Part shown: piece after piece, positions 43,568 through 52,209 of the stretch
How the letters are laid out: every line of letters starts with the position of its first letter
Position numbering within the stretch: the stretch's first letter is position 1
NCBI RefSeq assembly: GCF_025154075.1
Contig: NZ_JAOAMU010000002.1
Span: forward strand, 186,001-250,000
DNA length: 64,000 nt
Source: Chryseobacterium herbae
GTDB taxonomy: Bacteria; Bacteroidota; Bacteroidia; Flavobacteriales; Weeksellaceae
Direction of reading: 5' to 3'
Program-made: the position numbers and the translations under genes
The notes under the pieces: model-generated
The model's database searches: none
What the model saw: the letters and a program-made list of their open reading frames with translations, nothing else
What the model was told of the DNA's origin: nothing

Positions 43568-44854
43568 ATGTCAACTTACGTAGTTGTAGGTCTTCAATAT
43601 GGAGATGAAGGTAAAGGAAAAATCACGGATGTTTTATCAGCTAAATCGGATTATGTAGTTCGTTTCCAGGGTGGAGACAACGCTGGTCACACGGTTTATG
43701 TAGGTGAAGAGAAATTTGTTTTGCACCTTCTCCCTTCAGGAGTTCTACAGTGCAAAGGGAAGTGTATCATTGCGAACGGAGTAGTGGTAAACCCAAAATC
43801 TTTCATTAGAGAGGTTGGCCAGATTGAAAGCAAAGGCTTGAGAACTGACCACATTTTTATCAGCAGAAGAGCGCATGTGATCATGCCTTACCACATTCTT
43901 TTGGATACTTACCGTGAAGAAGAACACGGAGGAACACAAATCGGAACCACGAAAAAAGGAATCGGGCCATGTTATGAAGATAAGATCGCAAGAATCGGTA
44001 TCAGAATGGTAGACCTTTTAAACCCGGAAATTTTAAGAGACAAAATTGAGAAAAACCTTAAGGTTAAAAACTCTCTTTTCGAAAAATATTATGGGAAACC
44101 GACTTTAGACGTTGAAGAAATTTACAACGAATTTTTAGAAATAGGAAAACAGCTTCAGGACAGAATCGTAGATACAGAAGTTGAACTGAATGAAGCCATC
44201 AGAGACGGTAAAAACGTTCTTTTTGAAGGAGCTCAGGCATTAATGCTTGATATCGACTTCGGAACATACCCGTACGTAACTTCATCTTCTCCATCTACAG
44301 GAGGAGTTTGTACAGGAGCGGGAGTTCCGCCAACATCGCTTCAAAACCTTATCGGGGTGGCAAAAGCATACTGTACAAGAGTTGGAAACGGACCTTTCCC
44401 ATCTGAGCTTGATAATGAATTAGGAGAAAAGATCAGACAGATCGGTGGTGAATTTGGTGCTACAACCGGTAGACCGAGAAGAACAGGTTGGTTAGACCTT
44501 GTTTCTTTAAAGCACGCTTGTATGATCAACGGAATCAACAACCTTGTTATTACTAAATTAGACGTTCTTACAGGAATCGAAAACTTAAAGATCGTAACGC
44601 ATTATAAAACAGAAGACGGAAAAATCATCGATTATTTCACTTCTTCAACTGAGAAATTATACAACTACGAACCGATTTATCAGGATCTGCCAGGTTGGAA
44701 CGAAGATCTTACACAAGTAAGAAGCTACGACGAACTTCCTGACACGGCTCAGAAATATATCGAGTTCATTGAGAAATACCTTGGAATCAATGTATACTTA
44801 GTTTCTGTAGGCCCTGAAAGAAGCCAGAACATCATCAGAAAAGAATTATTCTAA
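43568..44854 (+). CDS. purA: Adenylosuccinate synthetase
   Basis: 428 residues, standard length. It begins VVVGLQYGDEGKGKITDVLS, the GDEGKGK phosphate-binding loop, with RFQGGDNAGHTVYV next, then GTTKKGIGPCYEDK, EGAQALMLDIDFGTYPYVTSSS and TTGRPRRTGWLDL. The enzyme joins IMP and aspartate using GTP, the first step from IMP to AMP. It is transcribed alone; a strong terminator follows. Together with purK and purE in this window it belongs to purine synthesis, but the three are not in one operon. Confidence 0.98.
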   Translation: MSTYVVVGLQYGDEGKGKITDVLSAKSDYVVRFQGGDNAGHTVYVGEEKFVLHLLPSGVLQCKGKCIIANGVVVNPKSFIREVGQIESKGLRTDHIFISRRAHVIMPYHILLDTYREEEHGGTQIGTTKKGIGPCYEDKIARIGIRMVDLLNPEILRDKIEKNLKVKNSLFEKYYGKPTLDVEEIYNEFLEIGKQLQDRIVDTEVELNEAIRDGKNVLFEGAQALMLDIDFGTYPYVTSSSPSTGGVCTGAGVPPTSLQNLIGVAKAYCTRVGNGPFPSELDNELGEKIRQIGGEFGATTGRPRRTGWLDLVSLKHACMINGINNLVITKLDVLTGIENLKIVTHYKTEDGKIIDYFTSSTEKLYNYEPIYQDLPGWNEDLTQVRSYDELPDTAQKYIEFIEKYLGINVYLVSVGPERSQNIIRKELF

Positions 44855-44871
44855 GAATAATCCAACAATAG

Positions 44872-44908
44872 AAAAAGCCGTTTCATTATTTGTGAAACGG
44901 CTTTTTTA
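44872..44908 (+). terminator. Rho-independent terminator
   Basis: aaaagccgtttca / tgaaacggctttttt form a 13-bp stem with a T-run, 20 bases after purA. Confidence 0.93.
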
Positions 44909-44912
44909 TGTT

Positions 44913-45096
44913 TTTTAATAAAGATAAACAAAGGCTTTTCATTTAAAAAGGTAAACAAAAACGCTGGAAAAATCTCAAAAATTCAGAGGTTCCAGTTTTG
45001 AGTAAAGATCTTGTATTTCGGAAATAAGTGAAACGCCTTTGTTTATCTTAATTTAAGGAAACTAAAATTAATTCTTTGTTTTTCTTTGCGTGAAAA
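44913..45096. repeat. Inverted-repeat element, copy 2 (MITE-like)
   Basis: Homologous along its full length to 21126-21310, with the same ends (ttttaataaagataaacaaaggc and aagtgaaacgcctttgtttatctta). It keeps the central tgtatttcggaaataagtgaa string and the tail attctttgtttttctttgcgtg. Its ends pair better than those of copy 1. It starts right after the purA terminator. Confidence 0.75.
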
Positions 45097-45117
45097 ATAT
45101 CGTCAAGGCTGGTTAAA

Positions 45118-46200
45118 TTATCCCTCCGTTACTACGGCATCACGGTCTCCGTCCTCTTCTTTTCCTTCCTGGATCATTTCTTCTGCCTCCGCTTTTTCTT
45201 CCGAAGTGGCTTCTTCAACTTCCTCTTCCTGTTCGTCGTTGTGATGATCAATGAAAAATTCACAATACACTGGAAGGTGGTCTGATCCGAAATTTTCAAG
45301 AGTTTTAAGTTCTTTGATGAAAATATCTTCACTGTGGAACATTAAATCGATCGGAAATCTCAGCAAAAGATATTTGGCGTGAAAAGTAGATACAAAGGAA
45401 CGCCCGATCCTCGGATCGATCAGATGACTGGTTTTTCTGAATAAAATAGATGATTTTGACCATGCCACATTATTAAAATCTCCGACAACAATGACAGGTT
45501 CTTTAATGTCTTTAACCCGTTTCGCAGCACTTAATAAATCACCGTCTCTTTCTTTTGAAGTTTCCTCTTCCGTAGGACTTGGCGGCGGCGGATGCACCCC
45601 AAAAAAGACAAATGAAAAACCGTCTTCCGTCTTCAGATGAACTTCAATACTCGGAATATCATCAGCCACAAAATAATGCGTCTGTGCACTTTTAATCTCA
45701 AGCTTTGAGTAGAAATGCATTCCGTACGTATTTTCAAGCGTCACCTTATGATGAAAAGGATAATCTTTTTCAAGAACGGTCATTGCTTTTTCCCAGTCGC
45801 CATTACTTTCCATCGTCATAAAGACCTCAGGTTTATGTTTCTCAATAAGTTGAATAAACCGATCATATTCCTTATTAAACTGGTAAACATTAGCAGAAAT
45901 AAAATGCAGCTTTTTAGAAGACTGATGTTGCCGTTTATGCTTTTTAACAGGATAAAGCGGAGTGTATTTGACCAACGTTACACCATGATGAACAAACAGT
46001 AAAAGTAAAAGCCCCTGTCCGTACCAGAAATTTTGAGGATGATCTATCAGAAGTCCTACAATAAACGTAATCACAACAACATACGTAATCTGGATCTTAC
46101 CAAATTCCGGAACTCTGAATACCCAATGCGCATTTTGAATTTTAGGTAATAGCGTTAACAAAACCAGTAATGCAATTAAAAACAAATAAATTCCCCACAT
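45118..46200 (-). CDS. Membrane-anchored endonuclease/exonuclease/phosphatase family protein
   Basis: 360 residues. Two to three hydrophobic segments fill the first 85 residues. The EEP domain follows: HFISANVYQFNKEYDRFIQLI, VFMTMESNGDW with a metal-binding Glu, VIVVGDFNNVAWSKSS (Asp/Asn) and NFGSDHLPVYCEF (Asp-His near residue 318). The C-terminal 40 residues are strongly acidic and Glu-rich (EEEVEEATSEEKAEAEEM), an unusual tail. The domain cleaves phosphodiesters in nucleic acid or lipids; the substrate is unknown. It is probably anchored in the inner membrane with the enzyme outside. Confidence 0.87.
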   Translation of the reverse strand: MWGIYLFLIALLVLLTLLPKIQNAHWVFRVPEFGKIQITYVVVITFIVGLLIDHPQNFWYGQGLLLLLFVHHGVTLVKYTPLYPVKKHKRQHQSSKKLHFISANVYQFNKEYDRFIQLIEKHKPEVFMTMESNGDWEKAMTVLEKDYPFHHKVTLENTYGMHFYSKLEIKSAQTHYFVADDIPSIEVHLKTEDGFSFVFFGVHPPPPSPTEEETSKERDGDLLSAAKRVKDIKEPVIVVGDFNNVAWSKSSILFRKTSHLIDPRIGRSFVSTFHAKYLLLRFPIDLMFHSEDIFIKELKTLENFGSDHLPVYCEFFIDHHNDEQEEEVEEATSEEKAEAEEMIQEGKEEDGDRDAVVTEG

Positions 46201-46332
46201 AATGTCAAATAAACGGATAAAAATAATCTATTTCCAAATAATGGAGCGCAATTCACTTTTTAAACTTTGTTAATTTTAATTATTTCAAGGATTTTTTCCT
46301 AATTTTATTGAATCAGATTAATTGATAACCCT

Positions 46333-46773
46333 ATGAATAAACTTGCTGCACTAGCTTTATTGTTTTGTACATTCTGTTTCGGACAACAGAATCAGGACAT
46401 TGAAAAACCCATCCGTAGTCTTTTTCTGGGCATGAAAAATGCTGACCCGGAACTGATGAAATCTGCTTTTTCGGAAAACGCTGTTTTACAGACCATCACA
46501 AAAGATGGAACCGTAAAAAATGAAAACATACAGGAATTTATCGCTTCTGTTTCCAAGTTTTCAAAAGACGATCTGGATGAAAAAATAATCATCGATGCCA
46601 TTCACATGGATGGCGGGCTTGCCAGTGTGTTTACGCCCTATTCTTTTTATCTCAAGGGAAAATTTTCACATTGTGGAGCGAACAGTTTTCAGTTGGTGAA
46701 ACAACAGAACGACTGGAAAATTCAGTATATCATCGATACCAGAAGAAAAGAAAACTGCAGAGAAATAAAATAG
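46333..46773 (+). CDS. Secreted NTF2-like protein
   Basis: 146 residues. A short signal peptide ends near CFGQQ (residue 19). The mature part, FLGMKNADPELMKSAFSENAVLQTITKDG and FHCGANSFQLVKQQNDWKIQYIIDTRRKENC, has the cone-shaped SnoaL/NTF2-like pattern used by many small enzymes and binding proteins. No catalytic residues can be named. It lies 52 bases upstream of the VOC gene on the same strand and divergent from the EEP gene. Likely periplasmic. Confidence 0.8.
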   Translation: MNKLAALALLFCTFCFGQQNQDIEKPIRSLFLGMKNADPELMKSAFSENAVLQTITKDGTVKNENIQEFIASVSKFSKDDLDEKIIIDAIHMDGGLASVFTPYSFYLKGKFSHCGANSFQLVKQQNDWKIQYIIDTRRKENCREIK

Positions 46774-46825
46774 CTCGATTTTAATGTCAGCATTGGAAAA
46801 TGTATAAGAAATATTTAAAGATAAA

Positions 46826-47203
46826 ATGAAGATCCATCACATCGCCATCATATGTTCAGATTATGAAGTTTCAAAGAAATTCTATACTGAAGTGATAGGG
46901 CTTAATATCATCCGTGAAGTGTACCGTGAAGAAAGACAATCCTACAAACTCGATCTGGCTATCGGAGACCACTATGTCATTGAGCTTTTTTCATTCCCCA
47001 ATCCGCCGGAAAGACCTTCCCGCCCTGAATCTTGTGGTTTAAGACATCTGGCGTTTTCTGTAGACAATGTTGGAGCTAAAAGAGATGAACTCATAGCCAA
47101 AGGCCTTACCTGTGAAGACATCCGGATAGATGAATACACCGGAAAAAAGTTTTTCTTTACTCAGGATCCGGATAAGCTTCCGCTGGAATTTTATGAAATG
47201 TAA
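46826..47203 (+). CDS. VOC family protein, GloA2/YaeR-like
   Basis: 125 residues with two beta-alpha-beta-beta-beta repeats. The metal ligands of the glyoxalase fold are visible: His5 (KIHHIAIICSDYEVSKKFY), Glu53 (HYVIELF), His74 (GLRHLAFSVDNV) and Glu121 (LPLEFYEM). FPNPPERPSRPES is typical of the YaeR/GloA2 branch, which is often annotated as an SMU1112c/YaeR-like glyoxalase. The substrate is unknown. It may be co-transcribed with the NTF2-like gene and converges on the DUF1634 gene 3 bases away. Confidence 0.92.
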   Translation: MKIHHIAIICSDYEVSKKFYTEVIGLNIIREVYREERQSYKLDLAIGDHYVIELFSFPNPPERPSRPESCGLRHLAFSVDNVGAKRDELIAKGLTCEDIRIDEYTGKKFFFTQDPDKLPLEFYEM

Positions 47204-47206
47204 AAA

Positions 47207-47590
47207 TTAGTGTGCGTAACCTGTAAAAAAGCTGATCGCCATAATCACGAGAACAATAGAAGAAATGACTACATACACGTAGTCTTTTTCTTTTAAATAC
47301 CCGATCAAAGCGAAGATAATCCTTACCAGAGGCGTAAAAATCAGCAGTAAAATTCCCAGCTGAATAATGGCCATTCCTTCTCCTTTACACAAAGAATTCC
47401 AGAACATTCCCCATACTTTTTCGGAAGAGGAACCCATATCAAGGCTGGTGTATTTTTTTGGCATTTTAAAACCTTCCACGAAGAGTTTGATAAAGCCTAC
47501 CAATGAGGTCACGACAGACAAAATAACGCCAAGTCTCAGAAGATTTCCTACCGAACGGTTCAGATCTACATCTGTAAAATTCTTTTTCAT
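47207..47590 (-). CDS. DUF1634 family membrane protein
   Basis: 127 residues with three membrane segments. The N-terminus DVDLNRSVGNLLRLGVILSVVTSLVGFIKL and the LILLIFTPLVRIIFALIGYLKEKDYVYV segment are typical of DUF1634. These proteins almost always accompany a TauE/SafE transporter. Here the start codon overlaps the TauE/SafE stop by one base (TAATG), so the two are translationally coupled. A regulatory or accessory role in the transporter is inferred from this pairing only. Confidence 0.9.
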   Translation of the reverse strand: MKKNFTDVDLNRSVGNLLRLGVILSVVTSLVGFIKLFVEGFKMPKKYTSLDMGSSSEKVWGMFWNSLCKGEGMAIIQLGILLLIFTPLVRIIFALIGYLKEKDYVYVVISSIVLVIMAISFFTGYAH

Positions 47591-48420
47591 TATCTGAAGC
47601 TTTTATTGATACCGTTATACATCATATACACAGATAGAATAGTGATCACGATGGCAAAAAATACTTTTAATTTCTTTGTTTTCGAAACCATTAAAGTTTT
47701 TGAACCAATAAAACTTCCTACCACCACACCGATCAGTACCGGAGCTACAATCACAGGAATGATCTCACCTCTCTGGAAATAGATCAGGGCACTGGCCACT
47801 GCTGTTACACCAATCATAAAGTTACTAGTTGTTGTAGAAACTTTGAACGGCAGTTTCATCATATTGTCCATCGCCAATACCTTAAGCGCACCGGAACCGA
47901 TTCCTAAAAGTCCGGACATCGCACCGGCAAACATCATCATTAAAAATCCCGGAACGGTATTTCTTGCAGAATAACTTTTTAAAACCCCTTTATCAGGAAA
48001 AGTTCCGTAAAGTTTCAGTTTTTCTTCAAGACTTCCTTTAATTAAAGGTTCCTGATGATCAGGTTTTCCTTTAAGATTTAAAATAACAGTCAATAAAAGG
48101 ATACTGGCAAAGATAATCCCGATGGTATTGGGATTAAGCATTCCGGAAACGAGAGCTCCCATAATAGCGCCTGCCGTAGTTCCGATCTCCAGAAACATTC
48201 CTATGCGCATATTGGTAAAACCTTCTTTGACGAAAGCTACCGCCGCACCGGAGGAAGTTCCGATCACAGAAATTAAAGAAGCACCGATTGCATAATGCAT
48301 AGGAACGCCGAAACCCAGCGTTAATAAAGGAATAATGATAACTCCTCCTCCCAAACCCGTAAGTGAACCTAAAAGACCGGCTGAAACCGCGCCGAGGAAC
48401 AGAATAATGATTTCTGACAT
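47590..48420 (-). CDS. Sulfite exporter TauE/SafE family protein
   Basis: 276 residues with about eight membrane helices in two similar halves. GSLTGLGGGVIIIPLLTLGFGVPMHYAIGASLISVIGTSSGAA at the N-terminus and SGLLGIGSGALKVLAMDNMMKLPFKVSTTTSNFMIGVTA in the second half are the paired TauE/SafE signatures. Family members export sulfite, sulfoacetate or other small anions; the actual substrate is unknown. It is coupled to DUF1634 downstream and divergent from DUF1543. Confidence 0.92.
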   Translation of the reverse strand: MSEIIILFLGAVSAGLLGSLTGLGGGVIIIPLLTLGFGVPMHYAIGASLISVIGTSSGAAVAFVKEGFTNMRIGMFLEIGTTAGAIMGALVSGMLNPNTIGIIFASILLLTVILNLKGKPDHQEPLIKGSLEEKLKLYGTFPDKGVLKSYSARNTVPGFLMMMFAGAMSGLLGIGSGALKVLAMDNMMKLPFKVSTTTSNFMIGVTAVASALIYFQRGEIIPVIVAPVLIGVVVGSFIGSKTLMVSKTKKLKVFFAIVITILSVYMMYNGINKSFR

Positions 48421-48480
48421 GCTACAAATATAAAACTATTGCCTTACTCTGCCAAACGTTTAAAAAAGATAAATTTGACG

Positions 48481-48488
48481 TATTTTTG
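48481..48488 (+). promoter_or_regulatory. -7 box (TATTTTTG) of the DUF1543 gene
   Basis: A consensus -7 box ending 5 bases before the first ATG, so the leader is very short if that start is used. Confidence 0.5.
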
Positions 48489-48493
48489 TAGTT

Positions 48494-49057
48494 ATGAAAA
48501 GTGAAATGAAATTATTTTATATCATTCTCGGTGCAACGCCCAAGGGCAGGAATATCGAGCAGCATGACGTGTTTTTCGGGATCGCAGAAAATCTTAAAGA
48601 TCTCGTTCCTGATATGAAGGATTTCTGGAGAGAAGCCGAAGGAAAGATCCATTTAGACTGTCATCAGGAAGTAAAATTCGCAGATGGATATGAGGTGAAG
48701 ATCGTTGAAAAAACAGATCAGCCTTCTGAAAATCAACTGTATTTTCTTAATTTGGGAGGGTACAAGAGAGGCTTTTTTGAAGAATTTCACGAGCAGCATC
48801 TGATGGTCGGACAATCGATGGGAGAGATCATCAAAAGGGCAAAAGCTACGGAATTTTATGCAACGATGGGGTTTGAAGGTGCTGTAAGCCATGTGGATGA
48901 CAAACACGGTGTTGATATCGATGATATTTTTAATGTCAATGATATCCTTCCTGAAAAAATGAAAGAAAAATATTCCATCGTACTGACAAAATCTGATGTA
49001 GAAAATCAGGAAAACCCAATGGGATTGGGATATTTAAAGATTGATAAGGTTCAATAA
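48494..49057 (+). CDS. DUF1543 family protein
   Basis: 187 residues. LFYIILGATPKGRNIEQHDVFFGIAENLKDLVPDMKDFW is the DUF1543 signature, and the second repeat-like half (NQLYFLNLGGYKRGFFEEFHEQHLMVG) matches the family. The function is unknown. The ATG at 48494 is almost on top of the -7 box; an in-frame ATG at 48506 gives MKLFYIILGATPKG, the more usual start for this family. It lies 43 bases upstream of purK on the same strand. Confidence 0.9.
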   Translation: MKSEMKLFYIILGATPKGRNIEQHDVFFGIAENLKDLVPDMKDFWREAEGKIHLDCHQEVKFADGYEVKIVEKTDQPSENQLYFLNLGGYKRGFFEEFHEQHLMVGQSMGEIIKRAKATEFYATMGFEGAVSHVDDKHGVDIDDIFNVNDILPEKMKEKYSIVLTKSDVENQENPMGLGYLKIDKVQ

Positions 49058-49100
49058 AGCTTTCCATTAAGAAAATCTAATAGAAAAAATAAAAGTAAGA

Positions 49101-50213
49101 ATGAAAATAGGAATTTTAGGAGGCGGACAGCTGGGAAGAATGCTGATACAAAGCGCACTGAAATACGACGACGAATTTTATACGCTGGATCCGGCATCTG
49201 ATGCACCGTGCAACAATATTTCCCACTTTACCCAGGGAAATTTCAATGATTATGAAACGGTACTGAACTTCGGGAAAGATAAAGATGTGGTGACTATCGA
49301 AATAGAACATGTGAATGCGGATGCTTTGGCCGAGCTTGAAAAGCAAGGCGTAAAAGTCGTTCCGAATGCTGCTATCATCAAAACCATTCAGCAGAAGATC
49401 CTTCAGAAAGAATTCTACAAAACCTATGATATTCCAAGCCCTGAATTTCAGGTGGTGTGGAACAGTGATGAAAAGATTATGATGCCGCTGCCGTTTGTGC
49501 AGAAAATGAATACGGGAGGTTATGATGGTAAAGGGGTTCAGGTGATCAGAACAGAAGAGGATTATCAGGATTTATGGAAGGAAGCTTCAGTAATCGAAAG
49601 TCTGGTAGACATTGACAAAGAACTTTCCGTGATCGTTGCCAGAAATGAAAACGGCGAAACAAAAACGTTTCCTGTCACCGAAATGGTCGCTGATCCTAAG
49701 TTAAACCTGTTGGATTTTAATATCTGTCCAGTATTTTTAAGCGAAGATATTCAGAAACAGATTGATTCCATTACTGAGAAATTTCTGAATGCAGTCAATT
49801 CTCCGGGACTGTTCGCCATCGAATTATTCCTTGATAAAGAAGGAAAAATTTGGGTGAATGAAACCGCTCCGAGATTGCACAATTCCGGTCACCAAAGCCA
49901 GGAAGGAAATGCGAATTCCCAGTTTGAGCAAATGTACCGCGTTGTGAAAAACCTGCCTTTAGCTGACACGGATGCTTTCGGATACAGCGGAATGCTGAAC
50001 CTTGTAGGCGCAGAAGGACACGCCGGAAAAGTGATCTACGAAGGAATGGATAATGTTCTGAAACTTCCAAAAACCTACATCCACTTATACGGAAAAACTG
50101 AAACGAAACCCGGAAGAAAAATGGGGCACATCAATGTGCTAGCTGATTCCAGAGAAGAGTTGATGGAAAAACTGGTGAAAGTGAAAGCAATGGTGAGAGT
50201 GATCGCTGAATAA
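49101..50213 (+). CDS. purK: N5-carboxyaminoimidazole ribonucleotide synthase
   Basis: 370 residues, ATP-grasp fold. KIGILGGGQLGRMLIQSA opens the protein, as in all PurK. VQKMNTGGYDGKGVQVI is the ATP-grasp loop, ELSVIVARNENGETKTFPVTE follows, and NETAPRLHNSGHQS (about 252-265) is the catalytic end. It converts AIR, bicarbonate and ATP to N5-CAIR, which PurE then isomerises; purE is 10.6 kb away in this window rather than adjacent. It is followed by a terminator. It may be read from the DUF1543 promoter. Confidence 0.97.
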   Translation: MKIGILGGGQLGRMLIQSALKYDDEFYTLDPASDAPCNNISHFTQGNFNDYETVLNFGKDKDVVTIEIEHVNADALAELEKQGVKVVPNAAIIKTIQQKILQKEFYKTYDIPSPEFQVVWNSDEKIMMPLPFVQKMNTGGYDGKGVQVIRTEEDYQDLWKEASVIESLVDIDKELSVIVARNENGETKTFPVTEMVADPKLNLLDFNICPVFLSEDIQKQIDSITEKFLNAVNSPGLFAIELFLDKEGKIWVNETAPRLHNSGHQSQEGNANSQFEQMYRVVKNLPLADTDAFGYSGMLNLVGAEGHAGKVIYEGMDNVLKLPKTYIHLYGKTETKPGRKMGHINVLADSREELMEKLVKVKAMVRVIAE

Positions 50214-50235
50214 GATTTAGACTTAAAATAAATAT

Positions 50236-50271
50236 AAAAAGAGCTGTAATAATGATTGCCGCTCTTTTTTT
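50236..50271 (+). terminator. Rho-independent terminator
   Basis: aaaaagagc / gctcttttt with a weaker inner stem and a T-run, 23 bases after purK. Confidence 0.8.
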
Positions 50272-50302
50272 ATGTGGTTTTGTCAACGTTTTTCCATCCG
50301 CT

Positions 50303-50836
50303 TCATTGAATATTTACGTCTTCCAGTTTAATGTGTGATGTTTTAATCTTTCCAATTTCTGTTTCCATATCAAGACCATATTTATCTGTAAAAATCCAGA
50401 ATTCTTTGGGATCATTTGAATCCTGTGCGATAAAAAAGTTGAAATTTCCTGCAGGCGAAATCACCTGAATTGCTTTTTTATCCATTGGATGACTATGGTT
50501 GGTGGAAATATCTTTGAGTTTCAAAAGTTCATTTTTTAATTCCTCTGTCTGCAACGATCCAAAATCTGCACTGTCAATTACTATTTTGGTTTTAGGATCC
50601 GCGAGTATGCCTATTACTTCATTCCGGATATTCTTTACGACCATGTTTTGAACAATGATTAATAAAAGTACTAAAATAAAAGTCTGAATAAATAAAGCGA
50701 TACCAATGACTTTTGCCATATCATTTTTAAACAGGCGGGTCAACATGGCAATAATCAATCCAATCGCTGCAATAGCAAATGAGAACGGTAATAATGAGAT
50801 TAAAAAAGAGTAGAATGTTTCAAGATTTTCGGTCAT
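50303..50836 (-). CDS. Membrane protein of unknown function
   Basis: 177 residues. Two hydrophobic helices at about 12-34 and 43-66 are followed by a soluble domain with no motif I recognise (ILADPKTKIVIDSADFGSLQTEEL...). It is the last gene of a minus-strand run of exported or membrane proteins (50.3-57.2 kb). The soluble domain's side of the membrane cannot be fixed from sequence. Confidence 0.7.
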   Translation of the reverse strand: MTENLETFYSFLISLLPFSFAIAAIGLIIAMLTRLFKNDMAKVIGIALFIQTFILVLLLIIVQNMVVKNIRNEVIGILADPKTKIVIDSADFGSLQTEELKNELLKLKDISTNHSHPMDKKAIQVISPAGNFNFFIAQDSNDPKEFWIFTDKYGLDMETEIGKIKTSHIKLEDVNIQ

Positions 50837-50914
50837 AAGGAAGTTTTAATAAAAGCAGAGTCAGAAATAATAAACCTTCTTGACAGTGAATTGATTTTAA
50901 TCAGTAGCTATTAT

Positions 50915-51727
50915 TTATAACGGGTCCTTAGTTTTCTCAATGGAATCTTTTTTATAATTGTACTTCATATAGATTCCCAGAGCTGGCGAATAAACAGAAA
51001 ACTCTTCAAGTTTTGTTAAAGGAGCGTAAAGTTTAAACGTACAGATGTCCGTTGCGGAGATGAAAGGATTTGTTCTTAAGTGACTGTGGGTAGCCATGGT
51101 TAGAGTGCCATTCTCTCCCTGAGTAAATGCTGGAATAAGCCTTGAGTGAAATCTTTGATTGGAGGTAATCTTACCTTCTTTATCAGTAATAAACAGATAA
51201 TCGTTCCCAAATGGAATTACCCCTGACTGAGAAGTCCCGGGAATCAGATATACTTTATAATTTTCGTTGATTGGAACTATGATAATATTAAGATTATAAC
51301 CTTCCGGTACGCCCACTTCATATTTTGGATCTGATAACTGAGAAATAACCGTACTACGGATTTTATTTATATTCAGCTCTGTTTGATTGGGTTTTCTGTG
51401 TTGCATATTTTCTCTGACAGGCTTCCTTTGGCTGTTTTTGAATGAGTATTCAGCAACAACCAGATTCTGGTCTTTATTCAGAAAAACGGTTTTTACAGTA
51501 TCATTACTCTTGTAGGTCAAATAACTTTGAGCGATCTCATGTAATTTTTTATTTGCAGCCATAAGATCACCGGAGTTCCATGATGCTATTTCATGAGAAT
51601 ATAATAGATTACCTTCTGCTTTAATGGAATCCAGTTTTTGCTGAAATTCCTTTTCTGAATATTTATTTTCCTGTGCAGAAATCATTAGAGACATAACGAT
51701 AAAAAGGACTGCTGTAATTTGTTTCAT
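50915..51727 (-). CDS. Secreted protein with a JAMM-like HxHx7SxxD motif
   Basis: 270 residues. A signal peptide ends near MISAQ (residue 19). The N-terminal half has helical, charged sequence. In the C-terminal half, His214, His216, Ser224 and Asp227 in THSHLRTNPFISATD fit exactly the metal-binding pattern of JAMM/MPN+ proteases, H-x-H-x7-S-x2-D. Before it come FGNDYLFITDKEGKITSNQRFHSRL and after it FSVYSPALGIYMKYN, resembling the strands around that site. The usual upstream catalytic Glu is not obvious. Whether it is a real protease is uncertain; no family was recognised. Confidence 0.7.
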   Translation of the reverse strand: MKQITAVLFIVMSLMISAQENKYSEKEFQQKLDSIKAEGNLLYSHEIASWNSGDLMAANKKLHEIAQSYLTYKSNDTVKTVFLNKDQNLVVAEYSFKNSQRKPVRENMQHRKPNQTELNINKIRSTVISQLSDPKYEVGVPEGYNLNIIIVPINENYKVYLIPGTSQSGVIPFGNDYLFITDKEGKITSNQRFHSRLIPAFTQGENGTLTMATHSHLRTNPFISATDICTFKLYAPLTKLEEFSVYSPALGIYMKYNYKKDSIEKTKDPL

Positions 51728-51780
51728 AGATTATTTTTCTACGCTAAAATACAAAAAATGTTTGCTCAAACTCAATTGAT

Positions 51781-52155
51781 TTATTGATTGAAAATATGTG
51801 ATGATTTAATTCTAATCCAAAATATTATTTCCCAAAATACTATAGAACTTGCGGCATTGGTAAGAATTGCAGTCATGATACCATAGTCATCCCATTCCGG
51901 TGCAATTTTCAGCAGCCACGTCAGATTGGCCATAGCTAAAGAAAGGAATGCTACAGACAATCCACTTATGACGCTAAAAATGATTTTCCATTTTAAAACA
52001 ATAAAAGCAAACAGTGAATTTAAAATTCCAAAGCCTAAACCCGTCACAAGTTCAAATTGATCGGTATTTAAAATATCGTCCAAAGCAGCAATCGGTACTG
52101 CAAGAAAACAATAAACTATAAAAAGAAGAATATAGGAGAGAAATCTCTTTTTCAT
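51781..52155 (-). CDS. Small four-helix membrane protein
   Basis: 124 residues with four hydrophobic segments. The N-terminus MKKRFLSYILLFIVYCFLAVPIAALDDIL begins the first, and LGFGILNSLFAFIVLKWKIIF, VISGLSVAFLSLAMANLTWLL and ILTNAASSIVFWEIIFWIRI the others. No motif or family recognised. It lies 53 bases upstream of the JAMM-like gene on the same strand. Confidence 0.7.
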   Translation of the reverse strand: MKKRFLSYILLFIVYCFLAVPIAALDDILNTDQFELVTGLGFGILNSLFAFIVLKWKIIFSVISGLSVAFLSLAMANLTWLLKIAPEWDDYGIMTAILTNAASSIVFWEIIFWIRIKSSHIFNQ

Positions 52156-52209
52156 TATAATGTAAGGCTAAATAGATGGAAATAAAACTCTGTTTGTAAA
52201 ACTAAGCTT

